From Paludibacteraceae bacterium (lineage in GTDB: Bacteria; Bacteroidota; Bacteroidia; Bacteroidales; Paludibacteraceae), in the NCBI GenBank assembly GCA_017553575.1, contig JAFZKQ010000113.1, forward strand, positions 1-47,491: 47,491 nt of DNA, in the 5' to 3' direction. Shown piece by piece: positions 37,152 through 46,242 of the stretch (position 1 is the stretch's first letter; each line of letters begins with the position of its first letter). The position numbers were made by a program, and so were the translations under genes. Under the pieces are notes generated by a model. That model made no database searches, was not told the origin of the DNA, and was given only the letters and a program-made list of their open reading frames with translations.

Positions 37152-37185
37152 AACAACGTTTAACATTACTTTGTTTCCTTGACTA

Positions 37186-38163
37186 TCACCAATACGTGAC
37201 AGGGCAAGGGTACTTTTCTTTCTTATTATATATGTAGATGAAATTGATCTCGTGAGACCATGAACCATTCTTCTTGGACGACGTGAACAAGTCGTAAACA
37301 TAATAGACCTGCAGGCCCTTGAAATGACCACCTAACATAAAGGCGATGATATTGATGCCATCCAGATTGTTTTTATCTGCGACGCCCAAGACCAACGGAC
37401 TCCAAGCCACGCCCATACCCACATTGAGTTGTTGATAGTCGGCCTGGTTTTGATAGCTGGCATTCGTAAAGAAATAGTTGTCGGAAAGGTCCGCCCTACC
37501 CCACAAACCATTCGTGTTCTGCAAATCTTGGAAGAAACTGAGATGACCTACGAACTTTCTCCTCAAGATGTTCTCCTCCAACTCAACGAAACCATTGCTC
37601 GGCTCCGCAATATGATAAACGGAAACACCGACAGTCAAACGATTTTGGATTACGAAAGCCGCACCCGCCGAAACATCAAAGAAGGTACGCGAATCATTAT
37701 CAAACTTCTCCAAGGTTTCCAAATCAGGAGTTCTCGAATTGCGGTCATATTGGTCTCCATACTTGATGCGATCCCATCCGAACTGGTTGATGAACATGGT
37801 TGCCTGCAATCCCAAACGGAGGAACATTTCGTCCTGCAACTTCATCGTATGGGCATAGACCAACGACATCTCGTTGACACTATAGACGCTGCTCGCCATA
37901 TTATCATAGGAATAGGCGAAACCCACGGCACACATCTGCTTATAGAAATTCTGGTCGTAGGAGACACGAAACGTATGATAATTATTACCCAACGCCATCC
38001 ACTGCTGACGGTAATTCAAGCCGACACGAATGGCATTGGCATTTCCTGCCAAAGCAGGATTAAGGCAAAACGGCGTCAAGTTATGATTGACCAACGTGAA
38101 GTCCTGCGCCACAGCACAGCACGTCCACAAGCCCATGATAAATAAACACAACCACTTTTTCAT
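37186..38163 (-). CDS. PorP/SprF family T9SS-associated outer-membrane protein
   Basis: The 325-residue protein has a signal peptide (about 1-19, MKKWLCLFIMGLWTCCAVA). The mature N-terminus follows the PorP/SprF pattern, with NHNLTPFCLNPALAGNANAI and then a YRQQWMALGNN stretch. The rest is a predicted beta-barrel of about 14 strands. SprF-type proteins are needed for surface delivery of a partner cargo with a type B C-terminal domain, the model being SprB-SprF in Flavobacterium. The start lies 13 nt after the stop of the 1507-residue cargo gene, repeating the sprB-sprF order. That this protein serves that cargo, and perhaps also the giant HYR protein downstream, is inference. Confidence 0.88.
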   Translation of the reverse strand: MKKWLCLFIMGLWTCCAVAQDFTLVNHNLTPFCLNPALAGNANAIRVGLNYRQQWMALGNNYHTFRVSYDQNFYKQMCAVGFAYSYDNMASSVYSVNEMSLVYAHTMKLQDEMFLRLGLQATMFINQFGWDRIKYGDQYDRNSRTPDLETLEKFDNDSRTFFDVSAGAAFVIQNRLTVGVSVYHIAEPSNGFVELEENILRRKFVGHLSFFQDLQNTNGLWGRADLSDNYFFTNASYQNQADYQQLNVGMGVAWSPLVLGVADKNNLDGINIIAFMLGGHFKGLQVYYVYDLFTSSKKNGSWSHEINFIYIYNKKEKYPCPVTYW

Positions 38164-38176
38164 CGCTTCCTACCCA

Positions 38177-41100
38177 TTAACGAATTAACGTAACAAAACC
38201 TTTTCTCTCTCCGTCCTTGTTGACACCCATATAATGGCTCTTATAGTTGGCTACCCAACCATAGACACCCCATGGACAAGGCTTTCCATCGATGGTACCA
38301 TCCCACTCGTCGTTAATGCTCTCGCCGGTGAAGACAATCTCACCGATACGATTGAAGACAATGAAATGGAACTCATCCATATACTCTCCTCCGTAGAATT
38401 TGAACGTATCATTCAAATCATCACCATTCGGCGTAAAGCCCTCGGCTGCCCAGAAATCCATCCACGTATAGACAGAAGCCCTTCCCGTATATACGCAACC
38501 GAACTTATCTATCGCATGTACTTTCACCTCGAAGGAATCAGCCTTCGTCGGATCATAGTAGTGGGAAGCATTCACTCCCGTAATATCTTCAGAACCATCA
38601 CCAGGCTCCCATGTCCAAACGCCCTCCTTCGGAGAAACTCCCATAAAGCGAACATTCGAACTTCCTGCCTCAATGAAATTAGGAGCAACCGTGAAATCGA
38701 TCTCCTGGCGTGGCATCATCTCCATCTCTCGCTCCGCCGTTCCGACGCAACCATAGGCATCAATACCTTCTACCTTAATCAGGGTCGTCTCATCAATCGT
38801 CGCCACCAAATCGGAGGTGAATCCGTTCATGGAGACGCTCTCATTGTAAGGCTCACTCGTCCACTTATACAAAGAGGCTCCATGAGCATATAGGCGAATC
38901 GTATCCGGCAAATTCAAGCAACCTGATTGAGGACCTTTTTCAATCGTAATGAGCGGAGCAGGACGCACCCGCACAATATGACTCAAACTTGATGTACAAC
39001 CATTCTCATCCGTACCATGAACGGTATATTCTGAGGTGGAACTAGTAATATGCGAGATGGAAGAGGTCTCGTCGCCAGTATTCCACTTATAGGTCTCCGC
39101 ACCAGAAGCATAGATGGCAAAGCTATCGCCCAAGCAGACCGCTGAATCACCCGAGATGAATAGCGTTGGCGGTGTCAAGACCGTAATCGCAATATCGATA
39201 GAAGAAGGACAGTTGCCCACATCACTACCGGTCATACGAACTACGGTATTCGTCTCTGGGCGGATATTATAAGAAGCGCCAGAACCTTGGTGCAAACCAT
39301 CGTCCCATGAATAGGACAATGCACCCCGACCTTGAAGGACAGTCGACTCGCCTTGACAGATAGTTGTCTTTCCCTCGAACGACAATGTAGGAGGATCGAT
39401 TAACACAACCTCATGGGTAGCAGTCGCCTTACATCCATATTTATTTTCGCCCACAACCTCAAACTTCGTATCCTCCATGATAACCGGCGTGATAACCGAG
39501 CCAAAACTACCGTTTGTCCAGATAAAATTAGAGGTCTCACCATTCGCATCATAAGCCTCGATGCGAACCATTGACTCTACACAAGCCTTCGTATCTCCAC
39601 GCGTATAAACCATCGGACGTGGATTCAACTTAACTGGGACCGTGATAACTGCCTCACATCCCTTATCCGAATAACCATACAAAGTATAGTTGGAAGAGGA
39701 GACTGGAACAAATGATATCGTATCCGTCGTCTCGCCATTCGCCCATTGGTAATGATGGGCTCCATGGGCAATCAAAGTGGCCGTACTGTCAGGACAAACT
39801 CCCGTGATGGCCGTACCCGAAGCCCACAAAGAAGGAACTGGCAATGTCCGAACCGGAATCAACAATTCAGAAGTACAGCCATCGATAGTACCCGCCACTT
39901 TCAACTCTTCATCCGAAGTCAAAATTTCACTGAAAACGGAAGTTCCATTTCCATTATGCCACTTATAAGTATTGGCACCAGAAACCGTGACTGTCAAGAT
40001 CGAACCGGAACAAACGGCCGTATCTCCCGTGTATGACAAGACTGGTTTTTCTTTCTTTGTTATAGACCAGGAAGCCGTAGCTTCACATCCATTCGCATCA
40101 ACACCACGAACATCCAACTTCTCATCTTGAGTAATAATCAACGAAACATTCGCTCCATAAGCATTATTACTCCAGAAGAATTCGTTCGCACCATAAGCCG
40201 TCACCTTTGCAACGTCTCCGTCACAAACAGCCGCATCTCCCGTCAACTTCAAGGTTGGCGACTCATTGACCGTAACCCGAACATCTCCCGAACCGACGCA
40301 TCCGCCATCCGTTGTCGTACCAATCACTGAATATTCTGAAGTCGTGAAAGGAGAGACAATGATAGAATCAGCCTCGCTCGAATTATTCCATTTATAGGTA
40401 TCTGCACCTCTTGCACGCAAGACTGCCGAGTCGCCCTTACAAAGAACCGTAGAAGAGGCATCAATCCAAACGTATGGGACATTCAGCAATCTGACGGAGA
40501 ACTCCGCACGTCCCTTACAATTGTTGGAGAAACCTTCCACCCAATAGGTGGTATCTTGAGTAGGCACACGCATGATAGTCGTTGAACCCTCCGTGCCGTC
40601 ATACCACTTCACATTAGAACTTGCTCCTGTAACCGTCATTTTCGCACTCCTACCCTCACAGATAACAGAGTCACCCGTAATGGACAACACAGGAAGAGGC
40701 TTCACCTTTACCGTAACCGACTGAGGCAAAGATTTACATGACAGGGAATCCACACAAGAAACCGTATAGGTGGTCGTTGTATCCGGCATGACCGTACGCT
40801 CCTTACCACTGTACAAATCCGACCAAACATAGGTTACCGGGCCATTAGAAGAGACCACATCAGCCGACAAATCGACCGTTTCGCCTTCACAGATAGGCTC
40901 AACTCCCTTCAACGAAACGACTGGCAACGGATCCAATCGGACGAAGACATTCTTCGTCGTTGCACAACCATTCTTATATTTTCCCGTAACCCAATACTCT
41001 TCAGGATTCTTCAATGGGCGAGACCGCATGGTGGCAGTCGTCACACCCGTATTCCATTCATATGTTATATCATCGCCCGTCGTATATGCACGAGCCGTCA

Positions 41101-42700
41101 GTTCAACCGTATCGTTCAGACAAACATGCAAGTCACCCAAAATAGTGAACTCGGCACTTGGCTTCACAACAATCCAATAATTCTCCTTATAGGAACAGTA
41201 ATACTCATCTTCGACCGTCAACTCAAAATTCTGAGAGCTGGTCATCTTATACTTGATTGTCTGCGTCGTATCACCCGTGCTCCAATGGAACTTACTGCCG
41301 ACAGAAGCCTCCAAAGCAGTCAACTCCACCGTCGTTCCATAACAAACGGAATCGGCCGCACTAATCTTCAAATGAGGGAAATAGCGGACATTGATTTTCT
41401 TCGTATCCGTTTTCGTACAACCCATCTTCGTCTTTACCGTCAACTGCACATTGTGCACACCTGGATCCATATACTTTGAATCAGGGTTTTCGAGGGAAGA
41501 ATAGGTGCCGTCACCGAAATCCCAAGAGAAGCCGACTATCTCATCACCCACAATCTCCGTCTTGTTCGTAAAGAAGACACGACCATCACAGGTATCCCTT
41601 GTATCAAAATCAATGTTGACACCCACCTCATCGAGTTTTGTATCCAACTTGATGGAAGTACATCCAGTAACATCACTCAATTCACAAGAATAGGTAACAC
41701 CGCCCTTAATCAATTCAGGCGGAATGAGGGCAATCGCAGGATTATTCTTATCTGTCTCCACACCCAAATTATCGGAACGCGTCCACTTGTACGAGTCGAA
41801 GCCTGCAGGAGCGATGATTTGTGCAGTATCCAAGCCGCAGTTCTTCACCTCCAACTCCAGTTTCTGCGTCTCACCCCAGAAATAACCGTAGGCACGGTGT
41901 CCTCCAGGACCAATCTCACCATTGCTTTCTCTTAAGCAATCATGCACTATGATTTCAATTGTCACTTCCTCACCAATATGTTTGGACAAATCAAAATTAC
42001 CATACGTCCAGCGACGGAAGGCATATTGAGAGATATTGTTAGCATCCGCCGAACCACGACAAGTTTTGACAGGTTGTTCCTCCACCAATTCGAGTCCATC
42101 CGCATTGTGGCCATCCGCATTGACAGTGAACTCACCACAAGGCAACTTCGTGTCTAAGCCCGTAGCAGGATCAAACAAAGTTACCGCAACAGCAAACGTA
42201 GGCAATTGATCTCCCGTATGCTCAGCAGTAGCTCTTGTTCTAGCCCCAGAAGTCAAGTCAGGACAATGCAAAACCGCAGCAAAACAATAAGTGAACAACG
42301 TCGTATTCTCAGTCACCGTAAATTTATACACAAGACGTTCTGCCGCAGCTGGTTTACCACCTCCCGCATTGTTGTTCTCCGGAAAACCAGTAGAACCAAT
42401 CCTAACCGTGGTTTTACCATCCGGATTGGTCAAGAAATCCCAGCATCGAATGATAGGATCACTCGAATCTGCGAAACCATTTACAACCGAAATTCTGTTT
42501 GTGTTTGTAACTTTTTGCCAAGGCTGAAATTTATACTCGTCGTTTACACTATCATAATAAAAACCTCCCGTATACTGCTCCCACCCTGACAAATTTCCTT
42601 TTTCGAAACTTAAATTAGGAGTGTCAATGTTCTTCTCCTGAGCAATTATATTGTTCAGGCAAAAGAAAGAAAGCAAAAAACAAAAGATGTGTCTATTCAT
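38177..42700 (-). CDS. Large Ig/PKD-repeat T9SS type B cargo protein (SprB-like adhesin)
   Basis: The 1507 residues start with a signal peptide (MNRHIFCFLLSFFCLNNIIA). A lectin-like N-terminal region (about 25-290) is followed by one PKD domain (FSWDFGDGTYSS). Then come about 12 Ig-like repeats of about 80 residues, each with a C-x-G start, a YxW-x-x-G core and a Gly-Cys end. A second PKD-like domain (WEPGDGSEDITG) leads into the C-terminal type B sorting domain from WAAEGFTPNGDDLNDTF to the end. This is the layout of T9SS adhesins such as SprB. I chose the ATG at 42700 over the one at 42727 because it starts directly at a clean signal peptide. The porP/sprF-like gene follows after 13 nt. Confidence 0.9.
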   Translation of the reverse strand: MNRHIFCFLLSFFCLNNIIAQEKNIDTPNLSFEKGNLSGWEQYTGGFYYDSVNDEYKFQPWQKVTNTNRISVVNGFADSSDPIIRCWDFLTNPDGKTTVRIGSTGFPENNNAGGGKPAAAERLVYKFTVTENTTLFTYCFAAVLHCPDLTSGARTRATAEHTGDQLPTFAVAVTLFDPATGLDTKLPCGEFTVNADGHNADGLELVEEQPVKTCRGSADANNISQYAFRRWTYGNFDLSKHIGEEVTIEIIVHDCLRESNGEIGPGGHRAYGYFWGETQKLELEVKNCGLDTAQIIAPAGFDSYKWTRSDNLGVETDKNNPAIALIPPELIKGGVTYSCELSDVTGCTSIKLDTKLDEVGVNIDFDTRDTCDGRVFFTNKTEIVGDEIVGFSWDFGDGTYSSLENPDSKYMDPGVHNVQLTVKTKMGCTKTDTKKINVRYFPHLKISAADSVCYGTTVELTALEASVGSKFHWSTGDTTQTIKYKMTSSQNFELTVEDEYYCSYKENYWIVVKPSAEFTILGDLHVCLNDTVELTARAYTTGDDITYEWNTGVTTATMRSRPLKNPEEYWVTGKYKNGCATTKNVFVRLDPLPVVSLKGVEPICEGETVDLSADVVSSNGPVTYVWSDLYSGKERTVMPDTTTTYTVSCVDSLSCKSLPQSVTVKVKPLPVLSITGDSVICEGRSAKMTVTGASSNVKWYDGTEGSTTIMRVPTQDTTYWVEGFSNNCKGRAEFSVRLLNVPYVWIDASSTVLCKGDSAVLRARGADTYKWNNSSEADSIIVSPFTTSEYSVIGTTTDGGCVGSGDVRVTVNESPTLKLTGDAAVCDGDVAKVTAYGANEFFWSNNAYGANVSLIITQDEKLDVRGVDANGCEATASWSITKKEKPVLSYTGDTAVCSGSILTVTVSGANTYKWHNGNGTSVFSEILTSDEELKVAGTIDGCTSELLIPVRTLPVPSLWASGTAITGVCPDSTATLIAHGAHHYQWANGETTDTISFVPVSSSNYTLYGYSDKGCEAVITVPVKLNPRPMVYTRGDTKACVESMVRIEAYDANGETSNFIWTNGSFGSVITPVIMEDTKFEVVGENKYGCKATATHEVVLIDPPTLSFEGKTTICQGESTVLQGRGALSYSWDDGLHQGSGASYNIRPETNTVVRMTGSDVGNCPSSIDIAITVLTPPTLFISGDSAVCLGDSFAIYASGAETYKWNTGDETSSISHITSSTSEYTVHGTDENGCTSSLSHIVRVRPAPLITIEKGPQSGCLNLPDTIRLYAHGASLYKWTSEPYNESVSMNGFTSDLVATIDETTLIKVEGIDAYGCVGTAEREMEMMPRQEIDFTVAPNFIEAGSSNVRFMGVSPKEGVWTWEPGDGSEDITGVNASHYYDPTKADSFEVKVHAIDKFGCVYTGRASVYTWMDFWAAEGFTPNGDDLNDTFKFYGGEYMDEFHFIVFNRIGEIVFTGESINDEWDGTIDGKPCPWGVYGWVANYKSHYMGVNKDGERKGFVTLIR
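38900..41400 (-). repeat. Array of about 12 Ig-like protein repeats
   Basis: Successive segments share a Cys-x-Gly-x-x-hydrophobic start, a Y-x-W core and a conserved Gly-Cys near the end. Examples are TYKWNNSSEAD, NTYKWHNGNGT, HHYQWANGETT and ETYKWNTGDETS. The repeats are recognisable as protein, but the DNA has diverged. Boundaries are approximate. Confidence 0.7.
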
Positions 42701-43112
42701 CTTCAAGACACCACGATTTAAGGCCATAATGCTTAAATTTAAAATTTGAAAACAACCCTATTATAAAGTGCTACAAGGAGAAGAGAGATAAACTATTCAA
42801 AAACAATTTCAATAAGTCAATACTACAACAACTTCCTCACAAATAAAATGGTTCACTCTCAAATTGTTCACTTACTACAAAGATGACCAATTATTCGACA
42901 AAAGCCATAATTTCGATTCTATTTTTTACGATTTTTCAACGAACAGACGTTTTTCACAAACGAACAACACCGAAAAAGAATTTCCGAGAGGGAAAAAATG
43001 ACAAATTAAAAGAGGAACAGGAAAATTCTGAGAAATATTTTAGAACGCAAAAGAACGGTCCCTACCCCACTCATGACCGACACAGAGACAAGGCAAGAAA
43101 TGTAATGACCGT
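42701..43112. other. 412-bp gap between the M16 peptidase gene and the SprB-like gene
   Basis: It should contain the promoter of the SprB-like operon, but I find no exact TAnnTTTG box on the minus strand; the nearest, TCATCTTTG (42886-42878), has one mismatch. A long-loop inverted repeat AACGGTC (43054-43060) with GACCGTT (43107-43113) may be a weak terminator for the M16 gene. No coding region is supported. Confidence 0.5.
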
Positions 43113-44345
43113 TTACATATATATTAAGGAAGAGAGCTGATCTTCGTCCAAAATCTCGTTCGCCACCTCCAAGAGATCCGAAGCCGTGACTTTATCCAAA
43201 TAGCGACACACATCCTCCATACATTCAAACTTATCAAAATAGAGGAAACTCTTCCCAACGTTCAAAGAGAATGACTCCTTGCTCTCTTGGGAGATGGACA
43301 ACTGACAAATCAACTGTTTTTTAGCCTTCCGCAATTGTAAGTCGGTAAAACGCTCCGTCCGAAGTTTCTTCAACTCGTTCAATACCAAATGGCAACTCCG
43401 CTCCAGATTTTTGGAATCCGTACCAAAGTAGATGGAAATAATCCCCGAATCGGAATAGGAGGTGAAATTCGACTCCACATTATAGGCAATACCGTTCCGT
43501 TCTCGCAATGCCACGTTCAGACGGCTGTTCATGCCAGGACCGCCCAAGATATTATTCAAGAGATAAAGCGTCAAACGACGTTCGTCCGATAGTTTGTAGG
43601 CACGTCCGCCATAAACGACATGTGCCTGATGCGTTCCCTTATCTATCACCTTGTTGGATGGCATATAGATAGCAGGGGCTACCCGACGGGCATGAGAATG
43701 CGACGCAGGAACATCGCCAAAATAACGTTCCGCCCAATGCGCGATCTTTTTGAAAGGAACATCACCCAAGGAAAAGAAAACGATCTGATCGGTAGCATAA
43801 TTCCGCTTTACGAAACGAAGGGCATCCTTCGTCGTATAACTTCTCAAAACCTCGGCATCGCCCAAGATATTTCTACCCAATGGATGCCCAGAAAAAACCA
43901 TATTCTCAAAATCATCGAAGATGAGCTCCGAGGGGGTATCATTATAGGAGTTGATTTCATCAATGATGACATCCACCTCCTTCTCTATCTCAGACTGAGG
44001 GAAAACCGAATGGAAAACAATGTCCGCACACAATTCCATAGCTCGCTCGAAATCGGCAGAGAGTACCGTGGCATAAACGAAGGTCTCCTCCTTCGTCGTA
44101 TAAGCGTTCAGCTCACCTCCCACATTTTCAAGTCGATTCAAGATATGCCAAGAACGGCGTTTTTCCGTCCCCTTAAAGAGCATGTGCTCAATAAAATGGG
44201 CCATGCCAGACTCCTTTTCCTCCTCATCCCGCGTACCGACATTGATGGCGATACCACAATAAGAAACGGGGCTCAAGTCGGGCTTATGCACCACCCGAAT
44301 ACCATTCGCGAGCGTCAGTTTTTCAATCGGACTTTCCATATCCAC
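43113..44345 (-). CDS. M16 family zinc peptidase (insulinase/processing peptidase type)
   Basis: The 410-residue protein has the inverted zinc motif HFIEH (HxxEH) in MAHFIEHMLFKGTEKR near residue 48-52. The second zinc-binding Glu is expected about 76 residues later, in the EKEVDVIIDEINSY segment. It has the two alpha/beta M16 halves expected of a short, single-chain enzyme. No signal peptide is present, so it is probably cytoplasmic. It begins 8 nt after the DUF3109 stop and is the last gene of the operon. Bacterial homologues of this length act on peptides or unfolded proteins; the substrate is unknown. Confidence 0.92.
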   Translation of the reverse strand: MDMESPIEKLTLANGIRVVHKPDLSPVSYCGIAINVGTRDEEEKESGMAHFIEHMLFKGTEKRRSWHILNRLENVGGELNAYTTKEETFVYATVLSADFERAMELCADIVFHSVFPQSEIEKEVDVIIDEINSYNDTPSELIFDDFENMVFSGHPLGRNILGDAEVLRSYTTKDALRFVKRNYATDQIVFFSLGDVPFKKIAHWAERYFGDVPASHSHARRVAPAIYMPSNKVIDKGTHQAHVVYGGRAYKLSDERRLTLYLLNNILGGPGMNSRLNVALRERNGIAYNVESNFTSYSDSGIISIYFGTDSKNLERSCHLVLNELKKLRTERFTDLQLRKAKKQLICQLSISQESKESFSLNVGKSFLYFDKFECMEDVCRYLDKVTASDLLEVANEILDEDQLSSLIYM

Positions 44346-44353
44346 ACCTTAAT

Positions 44354-44944
44354 TTAGGGTCGCTTCACCATTCCACTCTTATACAACTCCTCCGCAGCCA
44401 ACTCCAACTCGGCATACCAATCTTCGCCAAACTTTCGGATAAGCGGTTCCTTCAGGAATTGATAGACCGGAACGCCCTTCGCCTTTCCTAATTCAAACGC
44501 AGCCTTACAAACTTTCCACTTGTGGAAATTAACGGCAGTATAGGTGGCATACTTTCCCAACCGAACAGGATAGAGATGACAAGAAATCGGTTTATAGAAA
44601 TCCGTCTTTCCCTCTCGGCAGGCCTTTTCTATGGCACACTTACAATTTCCTTCTTCGTCCACATAGGAAAAGACGCACTCGCCGACACCAACAATGGAGG
44701 TTACCAAATCGCCCTCAATGTCTCGGTAAGCCACGCCCTGCTCCTCGATGACCGACTTTGCCTTGTCCGACAAATCGTCCCATATCACAGGAAGAAGGTT
44801 CTTGATAATCTCCACCTCCTCCTCTTCCAACGGTGCTCCGGAATCACCCTCCACACAACATTGTCCCTTACATGCGGAAAGGTCACAAATAAATGCCTTC
44901 TCCAACATGTCGAAACTCACAATCGTCTCACCGACCTGCAACAT
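44354..44944 (-). CDS. DUF3109 family Cys-rich protein
   Basis: The 196-residue cytoplasmic protein has two Cys clusters. One is CDLSACKGQCC near residues 20-31, the other runs from CKCAIEKAC to the ISCHLYPVR motif near residue 130. This pattern is the DUF3109 signature and resembles the YkgJ-type metal-binding Cys arrangement, so binding of zinc or iron is plausible. The function is unknown. It lies 8 nt before the M16 peptidase gene in the same operon. The start at 44944 is separated by 132 nt from the S41 peptidase stop; that gap contains a GC-rich foldable element (44984-45069). Confidence 0.88.
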   Translation of the reverse strand: MLQVGETIVSFDMLEKAFICDLSACKGQCCVEGDSGAPLEEEEVEIIKNLLPVIWDDLSDKAKSVIEEQGVAYRDIEGDLVTSIVGVGECVFSYVDEEGNCKCAIEKACREGKTDFYKPISCHLYPVRLGKYATYTAVNFHKWKVCKAAFELGKAKGVPVYQFLKEPLIRKFGEDWYAELELAAEELYKSGMVKRP

Positions 44945-44983
44945 AACCTATGGAAATTATGAATTTGAATTATCTACTTTGAA

Positions 44984-45069
44984 TTGGCCAGGCACTCCCC
45001 CTCACCGAAGCATGGGAGACACGCATGCAGAATGTCCGAGACGCCATGCCGAGCCAACACTGTTTTTTT
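44984..45069 (+). ncRNA. Candidate small RNA or structured element in the S41-DUF3109 gap
   Basis: On the plus strand TTGGC (44984-44988) pairs with GCCAA (45053-45057), and GGCA (44991-44994) pairs with TGCC (45047-45050) past a 2x2 internal loop. GCATG (45010-45014) and CATGC (45024-45028) form an inner hairpin. Seven T residues follow at 45063-45069, as in an intrinsic terminator. A near-consensus box TACTTTG (44975-44981) precedes it. The stretch is far more GC-rich than its surroundings. Read on the minus strand it would instead be a leader of the DUF3109 gene, but no T-run follows it in that direction. No RNA family I know matches. Confidence 0.4.
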
Positions 45070-45076
45070 ATCGTAC

Positions 45077-46132
45077 TTACTTCGTCTTAATCCACTTACG
45101 AGCCTCTTCGATAATCGTATCTAAACCTACCGCAGCATCCTCATCCGTCATATCTACATGCACATCAGGATCAATACCAAACTCCGTATAGTTCTTGTCC
45201 AAATCCATATACGGGGAGACAGAGAGTCGGAAACTCCACCCTATCGGCAACTCGCTCGACATAGGCATACCAGCACCACCGCCCGTTCTATCACCGAACT
45301 GCTTGACGTTCGGCAAAACCTTCATCGTCTGGACAAAATCGTTCGTCGCGCTATAACACTTTCTATTCGTCAACAAAGCCACCTTGCCGTAAAAAGAGAT
45401 ATTGTCTTCATCGGCAGGTTCGAGATAGTGAGGATCCGGCTCAGACAAATCCGAATGCCCCTTGCCCGTCTTATGTTGCCAATAACCCACAAGCGTCTTC
45501 TTTTTCACAAAGCGGGAAGCAAAAACATCCACCAAATCAGCATAACCACCACCATTATTGCGGACATCGATGATAATACCGTCTGCATAGGCGAAATATT
45601 TCAGGACATAATCCAAATTGTCATCCGTAAAGGAGTTGGAAAAACTCGTATAGGAGATATATCCGATGCCCTCTTCCAAAAGTTTATACTTCAAGCCACC
45701 CGCCGTCTTGTAATTCTTGCCCAAATAGCGATCTTTGTTGATAATCTTGCTGTCATAATTATCGGGAGAATCTCCCTGAATATCGTAACGGGAAACATCG
45801 AACGAAGAGATCAAATTGACATGTCCGTCCTTCAATTCATTCAAGACATCGGCAAAGATGTAGAAAAGATCCGTCTTCGTGCGACACTTCTTCACCAACG
45901 GCAGATACTCACGGTAGACATCGTCCCAATCCTTGATGCTATCCTTCTTATACTCAAAAAAGCAGTAGTTTTCGTCCACCACCTTCCAAAGCATATCAAA
46001 ATTCTCCACCGCATTGTTGGTACTACTCACATCCAAATCCTTATCACAAGAAGAGAAGGAAAGCAAAGCCATGGAAAGTCCGACCAAATAAGATCCGAAC
46101 TTAAAACATTTATGAGAATTGTTAACTTTCAT
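45077..46132 (-). CDS. S41 family (tail-specific/tricorn-like) peptidase lipoprotein
   Basis: The 351-residue protein has an N-terminal hydrophobic segment and a lipobox ending in Cys29 (LLSFSSC), so it is probably lipid-anchored in the envelope. The S41 core has the GIIIDVRNNGGG strand-loop and the nucleophile region NRKCYSATNDF, followed by the RTGGGAGMP loop. These are the usual S41 substrate and catalytic features. No PDZ domain is evident, as in many Bacteroidota S41 lipoproteins. It lies between DUF3316 and DUF3109 genes on the same strand. The substrate is unknown; degradation of envelope peptides is the family expectation. Confidence 0.88.
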   Translation of the reverse strand: MKVNNSHKCFKFGSYLVGLSMALLSFSSCDKDLDVSSTNNAVENFDMLWKVVDENYCFFEYKKDSIKDWDDVYREYLPLVKKCRTKTDLFYIFADVLNELKDGHVNLISSFDVSRYDIQGDSPDNYDSKIINKDRYLGKNYKTAGGLKYKLLEEGIGYISYTSFSNSFTDDNLDYVLKYFAYADGIIIDVRNNGGGYADLVDVFASRFVKKKTLVGYWQHKTGKGHSDLSEPDPHYLEPADEDNISFYGKVALLTNRKCYSATNDFVQTMKVLPNVKQFGDRTGGGAGMPMSSELPIGWSFRLSVSPYMDLDKNYTEFGIDPDVHVDMTDEDAAVGLDTIIEEARKWIKTK

Positions 46133-46242
46133 ACTTCACAAACTATTAAAGTGGGTCTGCCATCTCAACGTACAACGTTTCCGTCTGTTTGTTTCCGACC
46201 CATTGTTTTGTCTTTATATATATGGGAAAACATTCCCGTCTG

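Larger units (their letters stand above)
36495..37185. other. 691-bp AT-rich gap in the adhesin island
   Basis: It holds the terminator of the porP-like gene (37109-37151), a short palindrome CCCTAT-TT-ATAGGG (about 36993-37006), an exact minus-strand -7 box TACTTTTG (36863-36856), and a doubtful small reading frame (36671-36889). The box may drive the giant cargo gene through a leader of about 360 nt. Otherwise I see nothing in it. Confidence 0.5.

Noticed and set aside
42883..43140. 85-codon plus-strand frame in the gap before the SprB-like gene
   Set aside because: It runs into the end of the M16 gene on the other strand, shows no motif and has a composition typical of AT-rich non-coding DNA.
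44984..45069. tRNA, SRP RNA or tmRNA gene
   Set aside because: There is no cloverleaf, no TTCRANY loop, no CCA end and no SRP GGAAG/GNAR apical motif; only nested stems and a T-run.
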